Source of the DNA: an uncultured Sphingomonadaceae bacterium
GTDB lineage: Bacteria; Pseudomonadota; Alphaproteobacteria; Sphingomonadales; Sphingomonadaceae
DNA: 64,000 nucleotides
Assembly (NCBI GenBank): GCA_947495985.1
Contig: CANMBD010000003.1
Location: forward strand, 186,001 to 250,000
Direction: 5' to 3'
A model generated the notes under the pieces. It was not told the DNA's origin. It saw nothing but the letters and a program-made list of their open reading frames with translations, and did no database searches. This document shows, piece by piece, positions 50,413 to 60,317 of the stretch; within the stretch, counting starts at the first letter, position 1; every line of letters starts with the position of its first letter. A program made the translations under genes and the position numbers.

Positions 50413-52179
50413 TTAATCGGCCCAAGCGGCGTCTTCCAGATGGATTTCGGCAGCGGGGCGGCTGCCCCAATCGTCTATTTTGGCGCGGCCAGCTATCCAT
50501 AGCTTGCGATTCTTCGGCGCGCTGAGCAAGGCCTGACCCAAATCGCTCTCGGCGGCGCGAAAAGCGATGGCTTTGATCGAACCGCCATCGTCGCCTGCCA
50601 CAATCATCCGGACATGATCTTTACCAACAATGTCGCATTTGATGATCCGTACCGGCCCGGCTGCGATCCGCGGCGCTGGCCAACCCATGCCATAGGGTCC
50701 TGCGCCATCCATCGCTTCTACGAAGAGCGGATTGACCCCTTTGGGTGACAATACGGCATCGAGCAACAAGGCTTTTCCGGCTTGCGCGGTACTCACACTA
50801 TCCGCCAATCGGTCGTTCAGGAATTCACTAAATGCGTCAATCTTCGCTGCATTGATGGTGACGCCCGCCGCCATTGCGTGACCGCCGCCAGCGATCAGCA
50901 GGTCCTGTTCCTTGGCGGCAATTATGGCGGCGCCCAGATCAACGCCCGAAATTGAGCGCCCTGATCCTTTTCCGATACCTTCATCATCTTCGGCAATGAT
51001 GATTGCGGGCCGGCCCAGTTTTTCCTTGATGCGCCCGGCGACAATACCGATGACGCCCGGATGCCAACCTTTTGCCGATAGAACCGCAACGGCTTGATTT
51101 TGTTGAGAGGAACACATGGCCTCCGCTTCTTCCAGCACATGAGCCTCGATCGCCCGACGTTCCTGGTTGAAATGGTCCAGCTCTGCTGAAATTTTCTGGG
51201 CTTCTTCCGGGTCCTGCGTGGTTAGCAAGCGGACACCCAGATCGGATTTACCGACCCTGCCGCCAGCATTAATCCTTGGTCCTAGAGCAAAGCCGAGGTC
51301 AGAACATATTGGCGCGCGTTTGAGACGGCTGGCATCGATCAGCGCTGACAGGCCGATATTTTTGCGTTTGGCGAGAATTTTCAGTCCCTGCGCCACAAAG
51401 GCACGATTGAGCCCGCGCAGTTGCGCAACATCGGCAACGGTACCAAGCGCGACAATATCCAGAAGTTCCAGCAATTTCGGCTCGGTGCGGTCTTTGAAAA
51501 AGCCTTTTCCGCGCAGATTGCGGACCAGCGCTGCGCTCAACAGAAAAGCCATACCGACTGCGGCGAGATGCCCATGCTCAGCCCCGGCATCGCTTTCATC
51601 CAGGCGATTGGGATTTACAAGTGCGCTGGCTTTGGGCAACTCGGCAGCGCATTTATGATGATCAACAACGATGACCTCAACGCCTGCTGCATGTGCCATG
51701 TCGAGGGCATCAAAGGCCATCGCGCCGCAATCAACAGTGACCACGAGATCAGAGCCTTGCTGGCCCAGTTTGACCAAAGCCTCACCTGAGGGGCCATAGC
51801 CTTCCATCAGGCGGTCCGGGATATAATAGCCGGCCTCCAGGCCAAGATCACGGAGCAGGCGGATGAGCAGGGCAGCACTGGTCGCACCATCAACGTCATA
51901 ATCCCCGAAAACTGTTATTTTTTCGGTGTTCAGGACAGCCTGCGCCAATCGTTCCGCCGCCACGTCCATATCCTGAAAAACCGACGGATCGGGCATGAAG
52001 CCTCGGATGGTCGGGTCCTTGTTGATATCCAGCGTTTCGCGTGTTGCGCCGCGGGCCAGTAACAACTGTGTGACCAGGTCATCCGGCTGAAAACCGGGGT
52101 CGCGGGCATCTGCACTGGTGCTGCGCCATTGCCATGACTGGCCGGATAGCGACTGGGTAACGTTGAGAACTGCATTCAT
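50413..52179 (-). CDS. recJ: Single-stranded-DNA-specific exonuclease RecJ
   Basis: The ATG at 52179 is preferred over the TTG at 52215. The 588-residue protein has the DHH-family motifs: VFGDYDVDGATSAALL, VTVDCGA, VIVVDHHK, PRINAGGRVGKSDLG and the DHHA1 part with KGWHPGVIGIVAGRIKEKLG and GGGHAMAAGVTI. RecJ degrades ssDNA 5' to 3' with Mg2+/Mn2+ in recombination and mismatch repair. It is standard chromosomal content and sits just upstream of the tRNA-Glu gene on the same strand. Confidence 0.95.
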   Translation of the reverse strand: MNAVLNVTQSLSGQSWQWRSTSADARDPGFQPDDLVTQLLLARGATRETLDINKDPTIRGFMPDPSVFQDMDVAAERLAQAVLNTEKITVFGDYDVDGATSAALLIRLLRDLGLEAGYYIPDRLMEGYGPSGEALVKLGQQGSDLVVTVDCGAMAFDALDMAHAAGVEVIVVDHHKCAAELPKASALVNPNRLDESDAGAEHGHLAAVGMAFLLSAALVRNLRGKGFFKDRTEPKLLELLDIVALGTVADVAQLRGLNRAFVAQGLKILAKRKNIGLSALIDASRLKRAPICSDLGFALGPRINAGGRVGKSDLGVRLLTTQDPEEAQKISAELDHFNQERRAIEAHVLEEAEAMCSSQQNQAVAVLSAKGWHPGVIGIVAGRIKEKLGRPAIIIAEDDEGIGKGSGRSISGVDLGAAIIAAKEQDLLIAGGGHAMAAGVTINAAKIDAFSEFLNDRLADSVSTAQAGKALLLDAVLSPKGVNPLFVEAMDGAGPYGMGWPAPRIAAGPVRIIKCDIVGKDHVRMIVAGDDGGSIKAIAFRAAESDLGQALLSAPKNRKLWIAGRAKIDDWGSRPAAEIHLEDAAWAD

Positions 52180-52244
52180 GTCTGCAGCTATGCGCGAACC
52201 ATGGTCCGCTGACAATTGCTTTGATCGCTGTTAGGGCAGGGCGG

Positions 52245-52736
52245 ATGAAAAACCTGCTTATCGTCTATTATAGCTATACCGGCGGAACCCGTAAGATGGC
52301 CGAAGCCGCTGCGGCCGCAGCGCAAGGCGAAGAGGGTGTCAAAATCTCGCTGATGCGGGCCGAGGATTGTGAGCCCGCTGATATGCTGGGTGCCGATGGT
52401 TATATTTTCGCGACGCCGGAAAATCTGGCGGCAATGGCGGGCGTTATGAAGGCTTTTTTTGATCGCTGCTATTATCCGCTGCTGGGCCAGATTGAAGGCC
52501 GGCCCTATGCTGCGATGATCTGTGCAGGTTCGGATGGAGAAAATGCCCGGAAACAGCTGGAGCGGATTGCCACCGGTTGGCGGCTCAAGAAAGTCATCGA
52601 TACGCCGATAATCTGTACCCATGCACAGACCGAAGAGGAAATCCTGGCACCCAAAACAATAACCGAGACGGATAAAGGGCAATGCTCTGAAATTGGAGCC
52701 ACGCTAGCGGCCGGTCTCGCTATGGGCGTTTTTTAA
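52245..52736 (+). CDS. Flavodoxin-like / NAD(P)H-dependent flavoprotein
   Basis: The ATG at 52245 follows AGGGCGG. The 163-residue protein has a flavodoxin fold: LLIVYYSYTGGTRKMAEAAA (phosphate loop), DGYIFATPENLAAMAGVMKA (isoalloxazine loop) and YAAMICAGSDGENARKQLER. It would carry FMN and act as an electron carrier or quinone/azo reductase. It is divergent from recJ and overlaps the convergent glycosylase gene by 17 bp. Confidence 0.8.
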   Translation: MKNLLIVYYSYTGGTRKMAEAAAAAAQGEEGVKISLMRAEDCEPADMLGADGYIFATPENLAAMAGVMKAFFDRCYYPLLGQIEGRPYAAMICAGSDGENARKQLERIATGWRLKKVIDTPIICTHAQTEEEILAPKTITETDKGQCSEIGATLAAGLAMGVF

Positions 52737-53319
52737 TCAGCGTCGCGACACGTTCTTGCAGCACCGGAATAACATCTGCTTCAAACCAGGGATTTGCTTT
52801 GAACCACCGGATATTGCGGGGGCTGGGATGGGGAAGGGGCAGGGCGCTCGGCCAGAACTCTTCCCACCTTTCGACTGTCCCGGTCAGCGTTTTGGATTTC
52901 TTGTCACCAAGATGCCAGTCGAGAGCATATTGGCCCAAAATCAGTGTCAGCTCGATATTCGGCAGGTGATTGAGCAAGGGACGGCGCCATTGCGGCGCGC
53001 ATTCGGTGCGGGGCGGAAGGTCTCCTCCGTTACCTGTTCCGGGAAAGCAAAAGCCCATCGGTATGATCGCGAATAATGCTGGATCATAAAATTGATCTTC
53101 GGTCACGCCCAGCCATTTACGCAGGCGCTTTCCACTTTGATCGTCAAAGGGACGCCCTTTTTCATGAGTCTTGCTGCCGGGTGCTTGTCCGGCAATCAGG
53201 ATTTTGGAGGTCGTTCCTGCTTGCAATAATGGGCTTGGGCCGAGCGGCAGGCCATCGCAAATTTTGCAGGCGCGAACGTCTGTCAGCAATTTGCCAAGTT
53301 TGTTTGCGTTGTTTGTCAT
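52720..53319 (-). CDS. Uracil-DNA glycosylase family protein
   Basis: The 199-residue protein has motif A ILIAGQAPGSKTHEKGRPFD (a variant of G(E/Q)APG...GxPF) and a C-terminal ALPLPHPSPRNIRW, matching the HPSPRN motif of the uracil-glycosylase superfamily. Two early Cys (RACKICDG) exist, but the four-Cys iron-sulfur set of families 4 and 5 is not seen in full. It would remove deaminated bases or act on a related lesion. It overlaps the convergent flavodoxin gene and precedes nothing in its operon; the DUF900 gene lies just upstream. Confidence 0.8.
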   Translation of the reverse strand: MTNNANKLGKLLTDVRACKICDGLPLGPSPLLQAGTTSKILIAGQAPGSKTHEKGRPFDDQSGKRLRKWLGVTEDQFYDPALFAIIPMGFCFPGTGNGGDLPPRTECAPQWRRPLLNHLPNIELTLILGQYALDWHLGDKKSKTLTGTVERWEEFWPSALPLPHPSPRNIRWFKANPWFEADVIPVLQERVATLIKKRP

Positions 53320-54591
53320 TTACTCATCATCGCGGCGGCATATCGCCAGATGGTTCGGCTCTTCGTCCTTCGCTGGAGCGGCGAGTGCAAAGACATAAGA
53401 CAAATGAGTCGGTTCGCGCCCCTTCATTGAATCGCGCTCCCCGTTCACCACCGCGGCAAAGTCTTTGCATGCGACTGCACTGCGCAGATAGTCGCCATGT
53501 CCCACGCGGCCCTGACTGACGGCGGTGGTATCAACGATGGTCAAACCGCTTTTTTCTGGTGGCACATCATATTGCGACTTTGCAGCATAGCAGCGTTCCG
53601 GCAGTCCTTTTTCTTTCAGTTCCGCCGCCTTGAACGGGTCGAAGCAGCGCGGATTTCCTAGCCGCGGATAGCCATGGACATCGTGGGAAAGGGATAGCGC
53701 CGAGTCTTTTGCCGAAGCATAGACAGTTATCCGGCGATCATTGTTAACACGCCGGGCAGAGAGTATTTCCTCGGCAATATCGCGCTCGAAATCCTGTCGA
53801 TCAACGTCTGGCGAAGCGAGAATGATATTGGAAATGACGCTCGAATCGCCATTGGACGCGGTCCGGTCAACAAATTCAACCGCCGGCAGAACCAAACGGG
53901 CACCCAGTGAGTGGGAGACGAGTACAATCTCCTTGGTCCATTCTTGTTGGGCAAGCTTGGTCAGGAACCGCCGAAAGTTGCGTTCGTCCCAATACATATT
54001 TGTTTCATCAACGGCGTATTTCAGCAACTGCCCCTGTGAGGGCCAGCTATACTGAATGACCGGACCGGTAAAACCCGTGAGACGTGAAATTTGGGCGGCA
54101 TCGCGGGAGCTTGTGAAAAATGTTTCGCGATAGCCATGGACATAGAGCAAGACCCGGCCGTCACGATTGCCCATGGTTGTGGACAGATCCGTCCACCACT
54201 GCGTCTCGTTGGACATAGCCAGCGGAATGCGGCGGTCTTCAACCTTGCCTTTGTCATTCAAGACATCCTGCGGGGCGCCGAAGCGGCCATAGCGAACTTT
54301 ATCTCCGCGATGCTTGAGTAATTTGACGGCTTCGTTGCGGCAATCGGGCAATCGGCTGGTGACCACAAAAAAAGGCTTGTCGGCAAAGGCTGTTTCACCA
54401 TTTGTACCATTGGTTGAAAGGGCGGCGGAAACATCTGTAGCGGCTGGATCGCATCGCCCATTGGCGACATAGTCCGCGTGCCGGATATCGCCATAATCAA
54501 CCGGTGAAATACAGCCGGCAGCCAGAAATGGCAGGCTCAATATCAGCGGCCTTAACCCACTCAATAATGTTTTGAGCGTACCGCTGACCAT
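53320..54591 (-). CDS. DUF900-type alpha/beta-hydrolase lipoprotein
   Basis: The 423-residue protein has a lipoprotein signal (LILSLPFLAAGC) and an alpha/beta-hydrolase domain: VLLYVHGYRETFFTSSRDAA (oxyanion side), PVIQYSWPSQGQLLKYAVDE, nucleophile elbow VLVSHSLGARL with Ser, and late DVHGYP. This is the DUF900 group of envelope-bound esterase-like proteins. Unlike the two hydrolases in the catabolic cluster, it has the normal Ser nucleophile. It starts 3 bp after glpX stops. Confidence 0.88.
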   Translation of the reverse strand: MVSGTLKTLLSGLRPLILSLPFLAAGCISPVDYGDIRHADYVANGRCDPAATDVSAALSTNGTNGETAFADKPFFVVTSRLPDCRNEAVKLLKHRGDKVRYGRFGAPQDVLNDKGKVEDRRIPLAMSNETQWWTDLSTTMGNRDGRVLLYVHGYRETFFTSSRDAAQISRLTGFTGPVIQYSWPSQGQLLKYAVDETNMYWDERNFRRFLTKLAQQEWTKEIVLVSHSLGARLVLPAVEFVDRTASNGDSSVISNIILASPDVDRQDFERDIAEEILSARRVNNDRRITVYASAKDSALSLSHDVHGYPRLGNPRCFDPFKAAELKEKGLPERCYAAKSQYDVPPEKSGLTIVDTTAVSQGRVGHGDYLRSAVACKDFAAVVNGERDSMKGREPTHLSYVFALAAPAKDEEPNHLAICRRDDE

Positions 54592-54594
54592 GGT

Positions 54595-55566
54595 TTAACC
54601 GCGATGCTCGCTCTTGACCCAGCGGACCGTTCCAGACGATGCGCGCATCACTACACTCTCGGTTGTCATGATGCCGTTGCGGAGTTTCTTGACGCCTTCC
54701 AACAGCGAGCCATCCGTGACACCGGTTGCGGCAAAAATAACATCACCTTTGGCGAGTTCTTTCAGGTCATAGACTTTATCGAGATCTTCAATTCCCCATT
54801 TGTGCGCCCGTTTACGCTCGTCGTCATTACGGAAGGTCAGGCGGCCTTTGAACTGCCCACCGACACAGCGCAGCGCCGCAGCGGCCAATACGCCTTCCGG
54901 CGCTCCGCCGCTGCCCATGTACATATCGACAGTGGTTTCTTCATCGGTGGTGGCAATAACGCCCGCGACATCGCCGTCCGGGATGAGCATGATGCCGCAG
55001 CCGATTTCGCGCAATTCGGAAATAATCTTCTCATGACGAGGGCGGTCAAGGACGCAGACAATAATGTCGGCCGGCGCAACGCCTTTTTCATTGGCAACGG
55101 CTGTCACATTCTCGGTAACAGATTTATTGAGATCGATAATATTGTCGGAATAGCCAGGGCCAACGGCCAGCTTATCCATATACACGTCCGGCGCATTCAG
55201 CAGGTTGCCTTTCTCGGCAATGGCGAGAACGGCAAGGGCATTTGCACCTGCTTTGGCGGTGATTGTAGTGCCTTCCAGCGGATCCAGGGCGATATCGATT
55301 TCAGGTGATTCGCCTTCACATCCATGACCGACTTTCTCGCCGATAAACAGCATGGGGGCTTCGTCGCGCTCGCCTTCGCCGATGACCACAGTGCCGCAAA
55401 CATCCAGTCCGTTCAAAGCGGCCCGCATTGCCTCGACCGCCGCGGCATCGGCTGCCTTTTCATCACCTCGACCAATGAGTTTTGAAGCAGATACAGCTGC
55501 CGCCTCGGTGACCCGCACCATTTCCAATACGAGAATGCGTTCGAGAATATCACTTGATTTGGGCAT
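54595..55566 (-). CDS. glpX: Class II fructose-1,6-bisphosphatase
   Basis: The 323-residue protein has the GlpX signature residues: GRGDEKAADAAAVEAMRAAL, VVIGEGERDEAPMLFIGEKV, the metal-binding IDIALDPLEGTTITAKAGAN, and MGSGGAPEGVLAAAALRCVG. It hydrolyses fructose-1,6-bisphosphate in gluconeogenesis using Mn2+ or Mg2+. It is followed 3 bp later by the DUF900 gene. It lies near hom, as in many related genomes. Confidence 0.95.
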   Translation of the reverse strand: MPKSSDILERILVLEMVRVTEAAAVSASKLIGRGDEKAADAAAVEAMRAALNGLDVCGTVVIGEGERDEAPMLFIGEKVGHGCEGESPEIDIALDPLEGTTITAKAGANALAVLAIAEKGNLLNAPDVYMDKLAVGPGYSDNIIDLNKSVTENVTAVANEKGVAPADIIVCVLDRPRHEKIISELREIGCGIMLIPDGDVAGVIATTDEETTVDMYMGSGGAPEGVLAAAALRCVGGQFKGRLTFRNDDERKRAHKWGIEDLDKVYDLKELAKGDVIFAATGVTDGSLLEGVKKLRNGIMTTESVVMRASSGTVRWVKSEHRG

Positions 55567-55623
55567 TTGAATGTCTAGTCCTTCTTTAAGGGGCAGATTT
55601 TGAACTCTCGATAGGGGAGCGAT

Positions 55624-56115
55624 ATGACAATGTCGAGAAGCCTTATAACCTTGTCTTTAATCCTGACTTCCAGCACGTTTTTCGAGACGGCTCATGCCCA
55701 AATAGAGGCAGATGACCGAACGCTTCAGTTGATCGAAACAGCGCATCAATTGGTAGCGGTCGATGCCGATGGCTGTCTGAAGAACAGCGATCCCGGCGAA
55801 ATTGTCGTTTGCGCCAGATTTGATGCCAACCGCAAATACCGCCTGCCTTTTCCCGAGCTGATTGAGCGGGACCAAAGGATCAGAGAACCGATTCCGACAG
55901 GTAACGCAGAATATGTAAATACCGGCCGCTGTTATATTGATGCTAGCGAGCGCAAATGTTTCAAAGGGCTGCCGATGATCAGCGTATCCTTTGGTGGATC
56001 AGGTGGCGGGATTGGCGGTCCTGCAGGAAAGTTGTGGCGGATCATTGAGCCGACCGTACCGGATGAAGACTATGTAAAACAGGTGCAGATCAAAGCAAAT
56101 GATCCGGCCGAGTGA
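55624..56115 (+). CDS. Exported hypothetical protein
   Basis: AGGGGAG precedes the ATG. The 163-residue protein has a signal peptide (LITLSLILTSSTFFETAHAQ) and a mature part with several Cys (DADGCLK, EIVVCARFD, TGRCYID, KCFKGLP) and a Gly-rich stretch FGGSGGGIGGPAG. It is oriented against its neighbours glpX and hom. I do not know the family; conserved-looking exported Cys proteins of this kind are common in sphingomonads. Confidence 0.7.
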   Translation: MTMSRSLITLSLILTSSTFFETAHAQIEADDRTLQLIETAHQLVAVDADGCLKNSDPGEIVVCARFDANRKYRLPFPELIERDQRIREPIPTGNAEYVNTGRCYIDASERKCFKGLPMISVSFGGSGGGIGGPAGKLWRIIEPTVPDEDYVKQVQIKANDPAE

Positions 56116-56126
56116 CTTGAAGATCC

Positions 56127-57425
56127 CTAATCTTCGTCGCTTAACAGGTGCATGACGACAGGAGCATCCTGCAGACTGCTGGAATCGGATAGCTTTTGAA
56201 GACTTTGGATAACGTCGTGTTCCTTGCTTTGATGCGTTACCATAGAAATCAGTACGGATCCCTCGTCGGTCTTTTCCGTCTGAATCAAGCTTTCAATGGA
56301 AACCTGTGCATCACGCATCGCGGCAGTGATTTCTGCCAGCACACCAGGTTTATCAGTTACCACGAAACGAATATAACTTTTGCCCGTACGATTACCGCTT
56401 TCCGCGCGTTCGCGTTTGGTCATTTGATCCGCTGACATGGTAAAAACGCTGCCGCAATCGCCGCGGGCTATATCAACCAGGTCGGCCACTACGGCTGATG
56501 CGGTTGGGCCATCACCGGCACCTGCGCCTTGAAACATCAACCTTCCGGAGAAATTGCCTTCGGCAACAACGGCATTGGTTGACCCTTCAATATGCGCCAG
56601 AGGATGATTTTCCGGAACGAGGTAAGGATTAACCCGCTGGAATAGTTTTCCACCATCAATTCGCGCCATGCCGAGCAGGCGGATGCGATATCCCAGAGCT
56701 TTGGCCTGTCCGATATCTGCGGCCATGATATTGCGAATTCCCGAAATTTCGACACCGTCAAAATCAACCGCCGTACCAAAGGAAAGCGTAGCGAGAATCG
56801 CTAGTTTATGGGCGGCATCGACGCCATCAATATCAAAACTGGGATCGGCTTCCGCATAGCCCAGGTCCTGAGCGTCTTTCAAAACTGCATCAAAATCGCT
56901 GCCATGCTTTTCCATGGTTGCAAGTATATAGTTACAGGTCCCGTTCAATATGCCGTAGACCCGCTCAATGCGATTGGCAGATGCGCCGTCACGCAGGCCC
57001 TTGATGACAGGAATGCCGCCAGCAACGGCGGCTTCATATTTCAGTGCAACGCCTTTGCTTTCAGCCAGTCCGGCCAGCTCCATCCCATGATGGGCGATCA
57101 TCGCCTTGTTGGCGGTTACAAAGGATTTTCCTTGGTTCAGGCTGTTGCGGGCGAGGTTGAGCGCAGGTCCATCAGAGCCACCAATAACCTCAACCACACA
57201 ATCGATCTCCGGATCGGCGGCGAACTCATCCATATCATCGACCCATTTATATGGGCTGAGATCAACGCCGCGATCGCGATTACGGTCACGTGCGGAGATC
57301 GCCACAACAGAAATGGGGCGTCCGGCATTCTGCGCAATCATGGAGCCATTTTCATTGATCAACCGAATGACGCCGGAGCCGACAGTGCCGAGACCTGCTA
57401 AAGCGATGCGGAGAGGTTTTGTCAT
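56127..57425 (-). CDS. hom: Homoserine dehydrogenase
   Basis: The ATG at 57425 follows AAGGT; a TTG 33 bases upstream is not needed. The 432-residue protein has the NAD(P) motif IALAGLGTVGSGVIRLI, VTANKAMIAHHG, KYEAAVAGGIPVIKGLRDGA, the signature YGILNGTCNYILATMEKHGS and DAQDLGYAEADPSFDIDGVDAAHK, and a C-terminal ACT domain (VVTDKPGVLAEITAAMRDAQ). It makes homoserine from aspartate semialdehyde for threonine and methionine. The ACT domain suggests threonine feedback. Confidence 0.95.
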   Translation of the reverse strand: MTKPLRIALAGLGTVGSGVIRLINENGSMIAQNAGRPISVVAISARDRNRDRGVDLSPYKWVDDMDEFAADPEIDCVVEVIGGSDGPALNLARNSLNQGKSFVTANKAMIAHHGMELAGLAESKGVALKYEAAVAGGIPVIKGLRDGASANRIERVYGILNGTCNYILATMEKHGSDFDAVLKDAQDLGYAEADPSFDIDGVDAAHKLAILATLSFGTAVDFDGVEISGIRNIMAADIGQAKALGYRIRLLGMARIDGGKLFQRVNPYLVPENHPLAHIEGSTNAVVAEGNFSGRLMFQGAGAGDGPTASAVVADLVDIARGDCGSVFTMSADQMTKRERAESGNRTGKSYIRFVVTDKPGVLAEITAAMRDAQVSIESLIQTEKTDEGSVLISMVTHQSKEHDVIQSLQKLSDSSSLQDAPVVMHLLSDED

Positions 57426-57564
57426 GATGGAGACCTTGAATTCGGGCTGATAAGCCAAGTGATCGAGCGTTCGACGCCGACTAATAGCGTCACGGCATCA
57501 TATTGCCAGCCCGTCTTTTGCTGTGCCTAAATAAAAGAGCCCATAGCAGGCTATGCAAGGAAGC

Positions 57565-58416
57565 TTATTGAAGTCGATATTCTGGTGGACGGGATCGGGG
57601 GCAGTTGCCCAGATCCTGTATTACCAGATTATAATCCCGCCGAGCCTGGTTGGCGTTGCTACCCGAATCGCCAGTTAGAGCTTCTTCGGGCAGAGATTGG
57701 GGCAAGAAACAGGCCAGGCGATACCATAGCAGGCTGTTGCGCACCGGCGCGCGTGCTGCCTCATCGACAATCTCGCTGAGCGATACTGCCCAGACCTTTT
57801 TCTGACCTTCGCGGCTCAATATGGTGATGGACACAGGATCGCGCGACACGGTTTCGAGGAATATCTGTGTTTCGCCTTCGCCGATAATTGTTCCGGGAAC
57901 ATGAAAAGCGCTGCCAATGCTGGCAATGGCGGGGGGCGCGTTGCGGGCGACGATTTCACGCACAATGGATCGCACGCGCTGATCTCTGGCTGGAGTCCAG
58001 CCAATCTGCGCATCCGGTGCGGCAAGTTGCACATCGCCATTGGTGGCTGAAAGATTGCGTGCAAAAATGATGAAAGGCTTTTTCTTTATCTTGGGTGCCT
58101 TTCCGCGCTCATTGAGCGGCAAGTCGATAATGTAGCGAATCGTTTCCGGTATCCCGCCCTGACCCCGAATCAGCGCGTTGGTTGCCGCTACAATATAGTA
58201 TCTTTGGGTCCCCGGCGGTGCATTTGGTGCGCGTTCGGGATCGACTTTAATCGCTTCCTTAACTGTAACATGGGCAATGATCGGTGCACCGGCACTCAGA
58301 TCGGCAAGATCGGCATATTGCAATGGATCAGCAACGGTATTTGATTGAGAAAAGGCAAGAGAATCCGCTGTTAATGCCAATAGCAAGGTAATGATTGTCA
58401 TCGATATTTTTTGCAT
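57565..58416 (-). CDS. Exported hypothetical protein
   Basis: The ATG at 58416 follows AGGAAA. The 283-residue protein has a signal peptide (MTIITLLLALTADSLAFS) and a soluble periplasmic domain of mixed strands (ADLSAGAPIIAHVTVKEAIK; RYYIVAATNALIRGQGGIPE; KKPFIIFARNLSATNGDVQL) and two C-terminal Cys (YRLACFLPQS; DLGNCPRSRP). I do not recognise the family. It is divergent from tonB. Confidence 0.7.
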   Translation of the reverse strand: MQKISMTIITLLLALTADSLAFSQSNTVADPLQYADLADLSAGAPIIAHVTVKEAIKVDPERAPNAPPGTQRYYIVAATNALIRGQGGIPETIRYIIDLPLNERGKAPKIKKKPFIIFARNLSATNGDVQLAAPDAQIGWTPARDQRVRSIVREIVARNAPPAIASIGSAFHVPGTIIGEGETQIFLETVSRDPVSITILSREGQKKVWAVSLSEIVDEAARAPVRNSLLWYRLACFLPQSLPEEALTGDSGSNANQARRDYNLVIQDLGNCPRSRPPEYRLQ

Positions 58417-58680
58417 GATTTTCCTGTGAAATTTCGCTTTGCAGACACCTGTCAACAATCGTCATTCTGTGTTTTCGAAAGCTTAATCAATGCTGAACTA
58501 ACAAAGCGATTGCCTGTCTCCATCTACCACGTTAAAACATTTTTAAGACGGCTTTCAAAGCAACGAAAAGCTGTCATGGGGAATCTAGGGATCGCTGTGG
58601 GTAAAACTCCAACAGTTCTCAACAAAAACCTTGTTGCGAGGTTTCGATTCCCGAGGGAAGAAAAGGAGTTATGTTTCTGA

Positions 58681-59340
58681 ATGGCTTATGCTGACCAACA
58701 ACAAATGAGTTCGAGCAAGATAATATCTATTATTCTTGTCGTTCTTATTCACGCGCTGTTTGGATATGCTTTGGTGACCGGACTGGCTTATAGTGCTGTA
58801 AAGAAAGTGGCATCAGAGCTCGATATGATCGATATCCAAGAAGAAGAACCGCCCGAAGAGATTGAAGAGCCACCACCACCGCCACCGGATCAGCCTATTG
58901 AGCCGCCACCAGTGGTAACGCCTCCGCCAATCGTGGCACCGCCAGCGGCGCCAAGACCGGTGATATCGACGCAACCCGTAGCGCCTCCTGTAGTCGCGCC
59001 TGTTGTTGCCGCACCGCCTCCGCCTCCACCGCCGCCTCCACCGCAGCGGGCAAATCCGGAGCCGCGTGGTAATCCAGGTAACTGGGCGAACGCGAACGAC
59101 TATCCATCACGTGCACTGCGTGAGGAACGCGAAGGTACTACTAGCTTCCGTGTTACCGTTGGAGCGAATGGCCGTGTTTCTGATTGTCAGATCACGGGGT
59201 CAAGCGGCCACAGCGATCTGGACGCAGCAACCTGTAAAAATATCAAGCGTCGTGCACGGTTCCGTCCAGCACTTGATAGTCAGGGAAACAAGATGGCTGG
59301 AACATGGTCTAGCCGGGTTCGTTGGCAGATACCGAAATAA
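58681..59340 (+). CDS. tonB: TonB energy-transducing protein
   Basis: The ATG at 58681 is forced by an in-frame TGA immediately upstream; AGGAG lies 13 bp before it. The 219-residue protein has one N-terminal membrane helix (IISIILVVLIHALFGYALVTG), a long Pro-rich periplasmic spacer with EEPPEEIEEPPPPPPDQPIE and several all-Pro runs, and a C-terminal TonB domain (YPSRALREEREGTTSFRVTV, SGHSDLDAATCKNIKRRARF, WSSRVRWQIP). It transmits proton-motive force to outer-membrane receptors such as the one at 5401. It heads the exbB-exbD-exbD operon. Confidence 0.93.
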   Translation: MAYADQQQMSSSKIISIILVVLIHALFGYALVTGLAYSAVKKVASELDMIDIQEEEPPEEIEEPPPPPPDQPIEPPPVVTPPPIVAPPAAPRPVISTQPVAPPVVAPVVAAPPPPPPPPPPQRANPEPRGNPGNWANANDYPSRALREEREGTTSFRVTVGANGRVSDCQITGSSGHSDLDAATCKNIKRRARFRPALDSQGNKMAGTWSSRVRWQIPK

Positions 59341-59423
59341 TTATGAATCACAGCGGGCTGGCTTCCGGCAGTCCGCTGTAAAAACTGTTTTGAAATTAAA
59401 TCTATCCTTGAGGGGAATATATA

Positions 59424-60191
59424 ATGTTTATTGAAATCTTAGCGGCCGGTGCAACGGCTCCACAAAACCAGTTTGGCTTTTGGGAAGCAATGGAGCAGGG
59501 CGGCGTCATCGCTTGGTTCACATTGGGCGTACTGGCGATTATGTCCGTATCATCTTTCTACATCCTGTTTTCAAAACTGTTCGAGCAGAATAAAGTCATG
59601 AAGCAGGGACAAGCTGCTCGCTCTTCGTTCTGGAAAGCAAACAGCCTGAAAGAAGGCGCTGCTAAGCTCGATAAGAACAGTGCGTATCGTCAGATCGTTG
59701 ACGACGGTATCAAGGCCGAAGAAGATCACGCCCGTTTGACCGACCCTGTGGAAGCGCATGACTGGTTGCACGGTTCGCTGGATCGTTCACAAGGTTTGAT
59801 CAACTCCAAACTTGCTACCGGTCTTCCATGGCTTGCAACGGTTGGTGCAACGTCTCCGTTTATCGGTCTGTTCGGTACGGTTATCGGTATTTACCGCGCG
59901 CTGATCAAAATTGGTATTGCTGGCCAGGCATCGATTGATGCTGTTGCCGGTCCGGTTGGTGAAGCCCTGATCATGACCGCACTGGGTCTTGGTGTGGCTG
60001 TTCCTGCCGTTCTTGCCTATAACTGGTTGCAGGGCCGTAACAAGCGTATCGCCGAAGATCTCAGCGATTTTGCAAATGACGTACTTGGCTATATTTCGTC
60101 CGACGGTGCGGTGAAACCATCTGCAATGAAAGGTGGGGCTCCAGCGAAGCCAGCAACCGCAGCTGCAGCAAAGCCGGCTCCGAAAAAGTAA
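59424..60191 (+). CDS. exbB: ExbB/MotA-TolQ-family proton channel protein
   Basis: The 255-residue protein has three membrane helices: one near residues 30-50 (GVIAWFTLGVLAIMSVSSFY) and two late helices in LPWLATVGATSPFIGLFGTV and GEALIMTALGLGVAVPAVLA. These last two form the conserved MotA/TolQ/ExbB core with the proton path. The C-terminus is Ala/Lys-rich. It works with the two ExbD proteins and TonB. Confidence 0.95.
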   Translation: MFIEILAAGATAPQNQFGFWEAMEQGGVIAWFTLGVLAIMSVSSFYILFSKLFEQNKVMKQGQAARSSFWKANSLKEGAAKLDKNSAYRQIVDDGIKAEEDHARLTDPVEAHDWLHGSLDRSQGLINSKLATGLPWLATVGATSPFIGLFGTVIGIYRALIKIGIAGQASIDAVAGPVGEALIMTALGLGVAVPAVLAYNWLQGRNKRIAEDLSDFANDVLGYISSDGAVKPSAMKGGAPAKPATAAAAKPAPKK

Positions 60192-60317
60192 GGCGCTAGC
60201 CAAAGCCGTTTGCCGGACATCAATGTTTCTGCAAACGGCTTGGGCTGGTCCTGATTTTCGAATGCGCAGGGTCATCCTGCAATTTCGGTAAGTATAATAA
60301 TAAGAGGATAGAATCTT

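Noticed and set aside
50286..50525. 79-codon plus-strand frame after the tRNA
   Set aside because: It runs into the recJ 3' end on the other strand and has no family signs.
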